Source of the DNA: Gammaproteobacteria bacterium
Lineage (GTDB): Bacteria; Pseudomonadota; Gammaproteobacteria; SpSt-1174
Direction: 5' to 3'
NCBI GenBank assembly: GCA_037388465.1
Contig: JARRKE010000003.1
Span: 1-64,000, forward strand
DNA length: 64,000 bases
This document shows positions 1 through 7,576 of this stretch, piece after piece. The position numbers were made by a program, and so were the translations under genes. The notes under the pieces were generated by a model that saw nothing but the letters and a program-made list of their open reading frames with translations, searched no databases and was not told the DNA's origin. Every line of letters starts with the position of its first letter. Positions within the stretch are counted from its first letter, which is position 1.

Positions 1-4
1 GAGG

Positions 5-835
5 TCACTGTTCATGTCTGGCGGCTTCCCAGGCCAGTATGGCATGTTTGCGCGCCTCGCCCCAGTGATAGCCGCCCAGGTCGCCGTTTTGTCTGAGCAC
101 GCGATGACACGGGATGAGAAGGGCGATCGGGTTGGCGCCTACGGCATTCCCCACGGCCCTTGCCGCGTTGGGATGGCCAATGGCATTCGCGATCTGGTTG
201 TAACTCGCCACCTTGCCGGGAGGAATATTCAGCAATGCCTTCCATACACGGGTCTGAAAGTTCGTCCCGGCCACGAACAACGACAACGGACGTTCCGGTG
301 TCGTCCCGTTGCCGAACAGGGCATCCATAACCGGCAGTGTGCGCTCCCGATTTTCGTTTATCTCGGCTTGAGGCCATTGCTTGCGTAAATCGGCCAGATG
401 CTCATGGACCTCATCGCGCTCCAGGAAGGCAAGATTGCAGACGCCTCTCGGCGTGGTCGCGATAAAGGCGTTTCCAAAAGGACTGTCGTGTACGGCGTAG
501 TCGATGCTCAGGCCGGCGCCGCCGGTTTTGTACTCGCCGGGCGTAACCGCCTCCAGATGGACGAAATGATCGTGCAGGCGCGAGCCGCTGCTCAGTCCCA
601 GCGAGCCGGATACCTCCAGCAGGGATTGGGGTTCGTTCAGTAATCGCTTGGCGCGCTCCAGCGTCAGGACCTGCAGGAATCGCTTGGGGGTGATGCCGGC
701 CCAGCGGCTGAACAGGCGCTGGAAATGAAAAGGGCTCAAATGCACGTGCGCGGCGATTTCTTCCAGAGACGGTTGTTCGTTCACCCGGCTCGAAATGAAA
801 CCGATTGCCTCAGCGATACGTTCGTAGTCCGACAT
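5..835 (-). CDS. AraC-type / O6-alkylguanine-DNA alkyltransferase fusion (Ada-like)
   Basis: A 276-residue protein. Residues 1-105 form an AraC-family helix-turn-helix domain. Residues about 185-270 form the methylguanine methyltransferase domain with the active-site IPCHRV motif, acceptor Cys about 243, followed by the GGY segment. It should transfer alkyl groups from O6-alkylguanine to itself. Unlike E. coli Ada, the N-terminal zinc methylphosphotriester domain (four Cys) is absent, so it is an Ada-like variant without the usual methyl-sensor, and whether it activates transcription is unknown. I chose the ATG at 835 because the reading frame upstream of it shows no family similarity and overlaps the next gene. 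It lies 31 bases downstream of the flavin-reductase-like gene and is probably cotranscribed with it. Confidence 0.9.
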   Translation of the reverse strand: MSDYERIAEAIGFISSRVNEQPSLEEIAAHVHLSPFHFQRLFSRWAGITPKRFLQVLTLERAKRLLNEPQSLLEVSGSLGLSSGSRLHDHFVHLEAVTPGEYKTGGAGLSIDYAVHDSPFGNAFIATTPRGVCNLAFLERDEVHEHLADLRKQWPQAEINENRERTLPVMDALFGNGTTPERPLSLFVAGTNFQTRVWKALLNIPPGKVASYNQIANAIGHPNAARAVGNAVGANPIALLIPCHRVLRQNGDLGGYHWGEARKHAILAWEAARHEQ

Positions 836-866
836 TTCGGTATATCCTGGCGCGGTGCGGCATATA

Positions 867-1538
867 TTATTCTGTCGCGGTGCCGGCCTGTTTAGCGTCC
901 GGAGTGCGATACATGTTTTCCGGAACCTGCGCCAGCGTGGATTCGAACAGTCTAGGCCCAAGTCCGTAGAATTGCTGAAAGCTCATGATGAGCGGGCGCC
1001 ACCTGTCCGGGTCTACATGGTCGGGTTTGTCGTGCGCCAGTATCGATTCCTCTACGTGGACGCGTCGCACCCGAACCTCGATACAGGCAAGGATACCGCG
1101 TTGCAAAGGATCGTCGTCGGCGATGCCATGCACCTTTTCAACAGTGCCTTCCATCTGCACAGGGCATTCGCTTACCCGTGGCGCAGCTACCGTATCGGAC
1201 GATTCCCATGTCAGTCCGGAAATCGCAAACTTATCGGCTTCGAAGCGGTACCCTCTGCGCAGCTTGGCCTCTGGTACCGGGTTGCTACCTGTCGTCAATG
1301 CAAGCCGGTCCACAGCGGCAACTTCGTGTACCGATGGCAGGTTGAGCACGCATTCGCCCGTTCGGATCATGTTCTGAGTGGTTTTGGAGCGCATGGACAA
1401 GCCCAGCACGCAGCGCCAGCCAAGCCAGAATACGGACGACATTGGAGAAAGGTTGTATGTCCCATCCTCGTTCAGGGTGCTTATCAGGGCCACGGGCGTG
1501 CCGAAATACAAAATCGACGGCTTGATGGTTTTGTGCAT
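867..1538 (-). CDS. Flavin reductase-like (FMN-binding split barrel) protein
   Basis: A 223-residue protein starting MHKTIKPSILYFGTPVALIS. The GTPVALIST, NEDG, NLSPMSSVFWLGW and NMIRTGECVLNL segments fit the flavin-reductase-like FMN-binding split-barrel family. These cytoplasmic proteins bind FMN and commonly act as flavin reductases or flavoprotein oxidoreductases; the substrate cannot be named from sequence. The start at 1538 is preferred because upstream in-frame codons run through the promoter region and the phosphatase terminator. It is followed 31 bases later by the Ada-like repair gene, so the two probably form one transcript from the promoter at 1573-1601. Confidence 0.82.
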   Translation of the reverse strand: MHKTIKPSILYFGTPVALISTLNEDGTYNLSPMSSVFWLGWRCVLGLSMRSKTTQNMIRTGECVLNLPSVHEVAAVDRLALTTGSNPVPEAKLRRGYRFEADKFAISGLTWESSDTVAAPRVSECPVQMEGTVEKVHGIADDDPLQRGILACIEVRVRRVHVEESILAHDKPDHVDPDRWRPLIMSFQQFYGLGPRLFESTLAQVPENMYRTPDAKQAGTATE

Positions 1539-1572
1539 GATCCGATCTCGATATTTTTTGTGAAGCAACCAG

Positions 1573-1601
1573 AGTATTGAGTCCCACCGACGGTCTCTCA
1601 A
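1573..1601 (-). promoter_or_regulatory. Putative sigma70 promoter of the flavin reductase-like / Ada-like operon
   Basis: On the minus strand TTGAGA (1601-1596) and AATACT (1578-1573) are separated by exactly 17 bases, about 35 bases upstream of the ATG at 1538. The -35 matches consensus at 5 of 6 positions, the -10 at 4 of 6. Read by eye only. Confidence 0.45.
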
Positions 1602-1633
1602 TCCGGATCTTGCTGTATTGGGGTATGAATTCA

Positions 1634-1652
1634 GATCCTCCTGATGAGGATC
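1634..1652. repeat. Inverted repeat upstream of the flavin reductase-like promoter
   Basis: GATCCTC and GAGGATC are perfect 7-base arms around a 5-base centre. The dyad lies about 33 bases upstream of the proposed -35 and 18 bases or more beyond the phosphatase terminator, so it could be a regulator-binding site. No known regulator is recognised. Confidence 0.4.
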
Positions 1653-1681
1653 GAACGATGGCTTCCGGAGTGGATGAAAAT

Positions 1682-1710
1682 AAAAAAACGGGGGCGCGTA
1701 CGCCCCCGTT
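1682..1710 (-). terminator. Intrinsic terminator of the PhoX-like gene
   Basis: A perfect 10-base stem (AACGGGGGCG / CGCCCCCGTT) with a CGTA loop spans 1687-1710. On the minus strand it is followed by seven T. It lies 45 bases after the stop of the phosphatase gene, in the correct orientation. Confidence 0.88.
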
Positions 1711-1755
1711 CCGCTGGTCCTTCTGCGCTGGTCGCGGCACTCGGTGCCGCCTGGC

Positions 1756-3192
1756 TTAGCGCCAGCCCAGGATCTCCAGGATGACACCGTGGCCGGTGAC
1801 GTTGTGCTGCACGCTCACGAAGAAGCGCTTGCCCGTGGCGTCGAACAGCCCGCCGGTCCATTCGGCGTGCAGGTCGTTCAGGGTGGCGATGCGGACGCAG
1901 CCGTCCGACAGCGTGTCCACGTCCTTGCCGTCCTCCAGGCAGGCCCACAGGTCGTTGTTGTGCGGATCGACCGCAAACCCGGGGGCGTCGCCGTCCTCGT
2001 GGATGACCCAGTTGGCGCGGCCGGGCTGATAGGCGATGTTGTCCATCATCGCGAACTGGCTGGTGCCTACGGCGAACAACTGCACCTCCGGCGTGGCAAG
2101 ATTGGCGGTGGCCTCTTCCAGCGTGCCGTCGGTCACGCAGACGGTCTCGCCCCAGTTGCGGTCACTGCCTTCGTTGCCGGTGTTGTTGGCGCAAAAACGC
2201 ACCTGCCCGTGGTCCAGTGCCCTGGTGTCGATCGCCAGGTCTTCGGGGCGATAGTAGCCGGTCAGGCTCAGGTCGGCCGCGGCGGCACGCAAGTCGGCGT
2301 CATAGGCGTTGTTGATCATGACCCAGCTGCCCAGGCCGGTGTTGGTGCCCTGGCCATAGTCGGTGTTGCCGCTGCGCTTGCCCAGGCGCAGGCCGTACAC
2401 GCTGCCCGAGACCAGCGGCGATTCGTCGAGGCTGCCGATCGGTGCCGTCCCGTTCCACGGCGTGGTGGGCACGAACTTGAAGTAGGCGCCCCCCGGCGTA
2501 CCCGTATGCGGACGGTTTTCGTCTCCGTAGTACATGACCCCGTTGGGGTAGATGCCCACACCCTCGAAGGACAGATGCCCCAGTGCGGGACGGACCGCGA
2601 CATTGCCCGCGTCAGCGCCCGACAGGGTGCCGGTATCGCGGTCGTAGGACACGTTGGTCGTGTGCAGCGGATCGATGATCTCCAGGATGGTTCCGGTATT
2701 GCCGGCTTCCTCGCCGATGACCACCGTACCCCACGGCGTGGTGTGCGCCGGATCGCACGACCGGGTGCCGCTCAGGATGGTTTCCACCTGGCCGTCCGAC
2801 AGGCGCACCCGCTGAATGCCCGGCGCGCTCGGCCCCTGCTCGTTGCACACGATCAGGTGGGTCGGGTGCTTGGCGTTCGGCCACAGGGTCATCATGTCGA
2901 TGTTGGGGCCCAGATCCGCGCGGGCGGAGACCACGCGCGCGTGCAGACTGCGTGCCAGCGTGGCCAGGGTGAGCGGATTGGCCTCCGCGGCGGCGGCATC
3001 CACGCTCTGCGTTGAAGATGCGGCGAGCGGACCGGCAATGCCGAACAACTGACGGGACTGCGCATGCAGCAGGTGGTCGCGTAACTGGCCGAAGTCCCGC
3101 TTGCCATGATGATGATAATAACCATCGGCGGCGGCCGGTGCGGAGAACGCAACGGCCAGCGCCAGCCCGGCAAACACTGATTTGAATTTCAT
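1756..3192 (-). CDS. Secreted PhoX-like (DUF839) phosphatase family protein
   Basis: A 478-residue protein. Residues 1-22 are a clear signal peptide (MKFKSVFAGLALAVAFSAPA, then AAADG), so it acts in the periplasm or outside. Segments such as HLSFEGVGIYPNGVMYYGDE, GGAYFKFVP, RPEDLAID and the C-terminal FVSVQHN match the PhoX/DUF839 beta-propeller family, whose best-known members are calcium- and iron-dependent alkaline phosphatases. The substrate here is not proven, and many DUF839 proteins are uncharacterised. The ATG at 3192 follows a strong AAGGAAA-type ribosome site and starts the signal peptide exactly; longer in-frame starts would bury it. It is transcribed alone and ends at a strong terminator. 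No convincing Pho box was found upstream. Confidence 0.8.
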   Translation of the reverse strand: MKFKSVFAGLALAVAFSAPAAADGYYHHHGKRDFGQLRDHLLHAQSRQLFGIAGPLAASSTQSVDAAAAEANPLTLATLARSLHARVVSARADLGPNIDMMTLWPNAKHPTHLIVCNEQGPSAPGIQRVRLSDGQVETILSGTRSCDPAHTTPWGTVVIGEEAGNTGTILEIIDPLHTTNVSYDRDTGTLSGADAGNVAVRPALGHLSFEGVGIYPNGVMYYGDENRPHTGTPGGAYFKFVPTTPWNGTAPIGSLDESPLVSGSVYGLRLGKRSGNTDYGQGTNTGLGSWVMINNAYDADLRAAAADLSLTGYYRPEDLAIDTRALDHGQVRFCANNTGNEGSDRNWGETVCVTDGTLEEATANLATPEVQLFAVGTSQFAMMDNIAYQPGRANWVIHEDGDAPGFAVDPHNNDLWACLEDGKDVDTLSDGCVRIATLNDLHAEWTGGLFDATGKRFFVSVQHNVTGHGVILEILGWR

Positions 3193-3448
3193 GCTTTCCT
3201 TCCCCCCTAGGTAAGGTTGACGTGCAGACACACACCATGTGTGCTGACGGAGATATGTTCGGGAAGGGATGTGTCGTGTTGCTTACCGGGAAATTAAGCT
3301 TTCTTGCCGGTGGGATGACGGTAGTTTGAACAAAAAATGAACACGCCGGTTCGAGGCGATGTATAGGCGGTCACGTGGGAAACACCGGCCTGGGACCGAT
3401 GCTTAGATCTCTGGCATTCCCACGGCGTAGGGTGTTCCAAAAGGGGGG
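3193..3448. other. Intergenic region, no gene seen
   Basis: 256 bases between two minus-strand genes. It must hold the phosphatase promoter. An imperfect CACAC-CAT-GTGTG dyad lies near 3231-3243. I see no gene, no clear terminator for the upstream gene and no convincing Pho box. Confidence 0.5.
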
Positions 3449-4525
3449 TTACAGCGCCTTCAGCAGATCGACCACCCGCTGGCCGGCACCTGCCTGGCTG
3501 TCCAGCCACTGACGGGCCTGTTTGGCCTGGGTTTCGCGCAGCGCCGCATCCACGCCCAGTCTTGCGGCCTGTTCCGCGATGGCGTCCACGTCTTCGCCGG
3601 TCAGCACTACGCCGGCCGCCACGGCGGCAGCGAGCAGGGCGTCGTCGCGCCGCCTGCCCACGATAACGGGGCTGCCCGCCAGGATGGGGGTGACCAGATC
3701 CGGCGCATGTGTCGCCTCGTCCGCCAGCGTACCGCCCGGGATCACGAAGTCCGCGCAGGCGTACAGGCTGTCGAGCGGGGTCGGGTCTTCGACGAAATAC
3801 ACGCGGTTTTTGCGCGGCACGAAGGAGGTATACAGGCGGGTGTGCCGGATGGTCGGCATGCTGTACTTGATCGCGTCCCGATACACGGGCTCGTAGCGTT
3901 CGGGGTCCTTCGGCGCCACGATCATGATGCAGGTCTGCTGGCGCAGCAGTTCGAACAGAACGGCATAGGCGACGCGTTCCTCGCCTTCGCCGGTGGCCGC
4001 GGCATAAAACACGGGATAGTTCCGTTCCCGATATTCCTGAAAGCGTTCGCACAGTGATGTATCGGGCGCGTACTCAGGCAGGGCATCGAGCAGGCACAAG
4101 GGGTCGCCGGTGAGAGCGGCGTCCGGCAGCAGACGGTGGGCGGCCTCGTCGGCGACCGTGATCAGTTTGCAGCCGGCCTGGGCGACGGCGTCGTCGCGCG
4201 CATTCAGCCAGACCTTGTCGGCCGGAATGTCGCGCACCAGTTCGTGGCATTGCGCGGCGGCGCCGATGACGATCACGCGCGCGGGTTTGAGCTTGCGTAC
4301 GCGTTTGATGTCGGCGCCGTAACGCGTGGGCAGTTCGAGATATGCGCGCGGACCCTGGTAGGCGTCCTCTCCGACGACGCCGAGCGCCAGCCGGCCGTAT
4401 GCCGTTTCCAGCAGGGCCAGGAACGGTTCGGCATTGGCGGCCGTCTGCGCATCGGCGATGACCAGTGTGGCACCGATCAGTTCGCGGTCGATGCGGCCGG
4501 CGGAAAACAATTCGGAGAGCGACAT
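3449..4525 (-). CDS. KDO transferase (WaaA/GT30)-like protein, atypical
   Basis: A 358-residue protein whose second half resembles the nucleotide-sugar-binding half of 3-deoxy-D-manno-octulosonic acid transferase: VFYAAATGEGEE, IMIVAPKDPERYEPV, the VEDPTPLDSLYACADFVIPGGTLADEATH stretch and the SPVIVGRRR segment align with the WaaA pattern. It differs from WaaA in three ways: it is shorter (about 420 residues is usual), it has no N-terminal membrane anchor, and I do not find the HxxSVGE motif that carries the catalytic Glu of WaaA. It may therefore be a relative with another sugar acceptor, or inactive. It is a lone gene, divergent from the 4620 operon. Confidence 0.6.
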   Translation of the reverse strand: MSLSELFSAGRIDRELIGATLVIADAQTAANAEPFLALLETAYGRLALGVVGEDAYQGPRAYLELPTRYGADIKRVRKLKPARVIVIGAAAQCHELVRDIPADKVWLNARDDAVAQAGCKLITVADEAAHRLLPDAALTGDPLCLLDALPEYAPDTSLCERFQEYRERNYPVFYAAATGEGEERVAYAVLFELLRQQTCIMIVAPKDPERYEPVYRDAIKYSMPTIRHTRLYTSFVPRKNRVYFVEDPTPLDSLYACADFVIPGGTLADEATHAPDLVTPILAGSPVIVGRRRDDALLAAAVAAGVVLTGEDVDAIAEQAARLGVDAALRETQAKQARQWLDSQAGAGQRVVDLLKAL

Positions 4526-4619
4526 AATCCCGTCCTGTGATGACCGGGGCGGATTATAACGGCCGCTTACCCCGTGCCAAAGCCTCGGATGTTATTATCG
4601 CGGCGGGTTTGATGCGCTG

Positions 4620-5309
4620 ATGCAGTCCGCGATGAAAAAATGGTTATTGATTTTGGTGTTGCTGCTGGTGCCGGTCGCCGCGCTGGTCGGATACATCGTG
4701 CTGGAAAAGCCGCAGCCACGCACCATTACGAATCTTCCCTGGCAGATCAGCGTCTTTCCTGACGGCACCTCGCAGGTTTTCGGCATCCATCTCGGCGTCA
4801 CCACCCTGGACGACATGGCGCGTGATCTGAAAAGCGTGCCCGACGTCGGTCTGTTCCGTTCCCCCGATGGACACACAACCCTGGAGGCCTATTTCGGCAA
4901 ACAGCGTCTGGGCATTTTTGAAGCGCGCCTGATCGCGGTGCTTGCGGCTTCGCCCGTGCAGCTCGATGAAATGATGCGCGGCGCCGCCAAGAAGGAACCA
5001 ATGCCCAGTGGTTCCTATCAGTTCACGCTCGCGGAATCCGATTTGAAATCGGTATATGCGCTGCCGGTATCAGAACTGAGTTATGTCCCCTCGGCGCAGT
5101 ACACGCCGGATATCGTGTCGGAACGTTTCGGTGTGCCCGAGGAAAAGATCCCGTTCAACGATCACCAGCAGTGGTGGCTGTATCCCAAACGCGGCCTGGC
5201 TTTGATGCTCGATACCCAGGGCAAGAGCGAACTGCATTACGTTCGCCCGGCGGATTTCGATGCATTGAAGCAGCGCATCCAGGCGTTGAAGGCCAAACCC
5301 CCCGCATGA
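4620..5309 (+). CDS. Unknown membrane-anchored protein
   Basis: A 229-residue protein of unrecognised family. A positively charged start (MQSAMKKW) is followed by a hydrophobic segment at about residues 8-28 (LLILVLLLVPVAALVGYIVL), so it is probably an inner-membrane protein with its bulk in the periplasm. The soluble part has a FGIHLGVTTLDDMARDL segment and an FGVPEEKI segment. An alternative start is the second ATG at 4632. Its stop overlaps the start of the YcgN-family gene by an ATGA, so the two are translationally coupled, and the oxidoreductase follows six bases later. Function unknown. Confidence 0.78.
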   Translation: MQSAMKKWLLILVLLLVPVAALVGYIVLEKPQPRTITNLPWQISVFPDGTSQVFGIHLGVTTLDDMARDLKSVPDVGLFRSPDGHTTLEAYFGKQRLGIFEARLIAVLAASPVQLDEMMRGAAKKEPMPSGSYQFTLAESDLKSVYALPVSELSYVPSAQYTPDIVSERFGVPEEKIPFNDHQQWWLYPKRGLALMLDTQGKSELHYVRPADFDALKQRIQALKAKPPA

Positions 5310-5737
5310 AGCCCTTCTGGCAGGACAGGCCGCTGACCGAATTCACCGAGGCGGAATGGGAGTCGTTGTGCGACGGCTGCGGCAAGTGCTGCCTGCACAA
5401 GCTGCAGGACGAAGCCGACGACCGCATTTACTACACCGATGTCGCCTGCCGTCTGCTGGACTTGCATAGCTGTCGCTGTACCGATTACAGCCGGCGTTTC
5501 AACCGCGTGCCCGATTGCATGCAGGTGAGCCCGTCCCAGCCCGAGGTCTTCGAATGGCTGCCTGTCACCTGCGCCTATCGCCTGTTGTGGGAAGGCAGAG
5601 ATCTGCCCGACTGGCATCCGCTGCGCACGGGTAACCCGCTCAGCACCCACGAGCAGGGCCACGGCATCTGCGGCCGCGCCTGCTCCGAACTCGACGTGGA
5701 CGACATCGAGGAACACATCGTGGAGTGGGTGGAATAA
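5306..5737 (+). CDS. YcgN/UPF0260 family cysteine-cluster protein
   Basis: A 143-residue protein. The N-terminal CDGCGKCC cluster followed by further conserved Cys (CRLLDLHSCRC, PDCMQ, VTCAYR) and the C-terminal IEEHIVEWV match the YcgN/UPF0260 branch of the YkgJ CxxCxxCC superfamily, presumed zinc or iron-sulfur binding. The cellular role is not established. The start at 5306 overlaps the previous stop as ATGA and begins the family motif MKPFW; a longer upstream frame lies inside the preceding gene and is rejected. Confidence 0.88.
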   Translation: MKPFWQDRPLTEFTEAEWESLCDGCGKCCLHKLQDEADDRIYYTDVACRLLDLHSCRCTDYSRRFNRVPDCMQVSPSQPEVFEWLPVTCAYRLLWEGRDLPDWHPLRTGNPLSTHEQGHGICGRACSELDVDDIEEHIVEWVE

Positions 5738-5743
5738 CGCGTC

Positions 5744-6742
5744 ATGGCCGGCAGCAGCCCCGAGAAGATCGCCATCATCGGCGCCGGCATGGCCGGACTG
5801 ACCTGCGCTACATCGCTGACCTTGAGCGTGCCCGACGTGCATGTGTTCGAGCAGGCGCTGCACCCCGGCGGACGCATGGGCGTGATTCGCGAACGCGGGT
5901 TCGAGTTCGACGCCGGCACGCAGTATTTCACGGCTCAGGACGAGCGCTTCGCCATGGCGGTGGACGGCTGGCTCGACGAGGGTGTCGTGCAGCCTTGGTC
6001 AGCATGGGTCGTGGAACTCGAGCGCGGCAACTTCCTGGCCCGGCCGCCCGAAGCGCGTTACGTGGCCGTGCCGCATATGGGCGGGCTTTCCCAGCATCTC
6101 GCCGAGCTTTGCACCCGGGTCGAGTACGGCACACCGGTGGAGCGTCTGGAAAAACAGGCATCGGGATGGCGCCTGTACGACCGCTTCGGCACCGATCTCG
6201 GCTGTTTCGATCTGGTCGTCACCGCCGTACCGCCGGCCGAGGCCATGCGCCTGCTGGGCGAGGCGGCGCCCGATCTGGGGCTCATGCTGACGGGGCAGGC
6301 CATGAGTGCGTGCTGGACCCTGCTGGTGGGCAGCGATGACGGCCTGCCGCTGATGTTCGATGCCGCCTTTATCGGCAACTCCCCGCTGCGCTGGGCGGCC
6401 CGCAACAACAGCAAGCCGGGGCGCGCCCCGCGCGAGGCCTGGGTGCTGCAGGCGACGCCGGAGTGGTCCGAAGCGCATCTGGACGATACGCCGGACGATG
6501 TGGCCGGCGCCTTGTGGCATGCATTCGAAGAGGCTGCCGGCGGATTGCCCGGCGTGCGGCCCCAGGTGCGCCGCGCCGAACTCTGGCGCGAGGCCCAGCC
6601 GATCGCCGGCCTGGAGCAGCCGTTCTTGTTCGACGCGCAGAACGGCGTGGCCGCCTGCGGCGACTGGTGCCTGGGGCCGCGTGTCGAGGCGGCCTTTCTC
6701 AGCGGCCTGGCGCTCGCCGACCGGATCCTGCAGGACGTCTAG
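5744..6742 (+). CDS. FAD/NAD(P)-dependent oxidoreductase, renalase-like
   Basis: A 332-residue cytoplasmic flavoprotein. An N-terminal dinucleotide-binding GAGMAGL motif at about residues 13-19 is followed by GGRM and FDAGTQYFTAQD, and near the C-terminus by VAACGDWCLGPRVEAAFLSG. This is the pattern of the amine-oxidase-like renalase group of bacterial flavoproteins. Known bacterial renalases oxidise isomeric dihydropyridine nucleotides, so a repair role for damaged NAD(P)H is possible but inferred. It follows the YcgN gene by six bases and is probably the last gene of the 4620-6742 operon. Confidence 0.82.
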   Translation: MAGSSPEKIAIIGAGMAGLTCATSLTLSVPDVHVFEQALHPGGRMGVIRERGFEFDAGTQYFTAQDERFAMAVDGWLDEGVVQPWSAWVVELERGNFLARPPEARYVAVPHMGGLSQHLAELCTRVEYGTPVERLEKQASGWRLYDRFGTDLGCFDLVVTAVPPAEAMRLLGEAAPDLGLMLTGQAMSACWTLLVGSDDGLPLMFDAAFIGNSPLRWAARNNSKPGRAPREAWVLQATPEWSEAHLDDTPDDVAGALWHAFEEAAGGLPGVRPQVRRAELWREAQPIAGLEQPFLFDAQNGVAACGDWCLGPRVEAAFLSGLALADRILQDV

Positions 6743-6766
6743 CGCGAAGCACCCAACGTGTCGCCG

Positions 6767-7429
6767 TCAGGCCGCGAAGGCGGTGGCGGCGTAATGACCG
6801 TGTTTGTGCAGATAGGCGAAGAACAGATCGTCGAAGTCAGGCACCACCGATTCCTTTACCGCATCCAGTTCCAGCAGGCGGTCGCCCCAGGCCCACAGCT
6901 TCGGCGTCGCCGCGTGGTCGAACAGCGGATGGCGCTCCTCGAGCAGACGATAGCGCATGAACAGGGGGGCATAGGCGGCGTCCACCAGCGAAAAGTCCGC
7001 GCCGTTGAAATACGGGCCTTCGCCCAGGATCTCCTCGACCTTGTGCAGGTTGGCCTCCGCCTTGGCCAGCGTTTCCTCGAAGACCTTTTCGTCCTTGGCC
7101 GTGCTGAGCTGGTACTGGTCGAACAGGCACTGCTGGCCGAATTCGATCCAGGCCCGGCCGCGGGCCAGCGCCATCGGCTCTTCGGGGCGCAGCCGGCCCG
7201 GGGTCACATCGTCGATGTACTCGTTGATGATGGCGGACTCGAACAGCACGGCGTCGTTGTCCACGCGCAGGGCCGGGACCTTGCCGAAGGGGGAGATCTT
7301 GAGGAACCACTCCGGCGGGTTCTCCAGGTCGATGTAGGTGATGTCGTACGGCAGCGACTTGTAGTTCAGGGTGATGACGCTGCGCTGTACGAAGGGGCAG
7401 AGTTTGAAGCTGATGAGTTCCAGATTCAT
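6767..7429 (-). CDS. Glutathione S-transferase family protein
   Basis: A 220-residue protein with an N-terminal thioredoxin fold (residues 1-80) and an all-helical C-terminal domain. The active-site region reads SFKLCPFVQRS, with a Cys at about residue 11 in the place used by omega- and SspA-like GSTs. The glutathione-binding GKVPAL and FESAIINEYID segments are present. It probably catalyses glutathione-dependent thiol transfer or reduction rather than classical conjugation; the substrate is unknown. The start at 7429 is preceded by GGGAA and begins directly at the first beta strand. It is convergent with the renalase-like gene and divergent from pcnB. Confidence 0.87.
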   Translation of the reverse strand: MNLELISFKLCPFVQRSVITLNYKSLPYDITYIDLENPPEWFLKISPFGKVPALRVDNDAVLFESAIINEYIDDVTPGRLRPEEPMALARGRAWIEFGQQCLFDQYQLSTAKDEKVFEETLAKAEANLHKVEEILGEGPYFNGADFSLVDAAYAPLFMRYRLLEERHPLFDHAATPKLWAWGDRLLELDAVKESVVPDFDDLFFAYLHKHGHYAATAFAA

Positions 7430-7576
7430 GGCGTGTTCCCGGCAAAATGGATGGTTCATGATAGTGTGCCACGCGGCTGCACGGAAATGCCCTCAGACGG
7501 TACAGGGAACTGCAGCGGCGACGCAGCCAGTCTGTTATGATTGGCCTTTCTTTTGTCAGCTTAATCAAGGACATCG

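Noticed and set aside
3260-3345. Possible Pho box before the PhoX-like gene
   Set aside because: Only one half-site-like CCGTCAT is visible on the minus strand; the repeated CTGTCAT pattern at 11-base phasing is missing.
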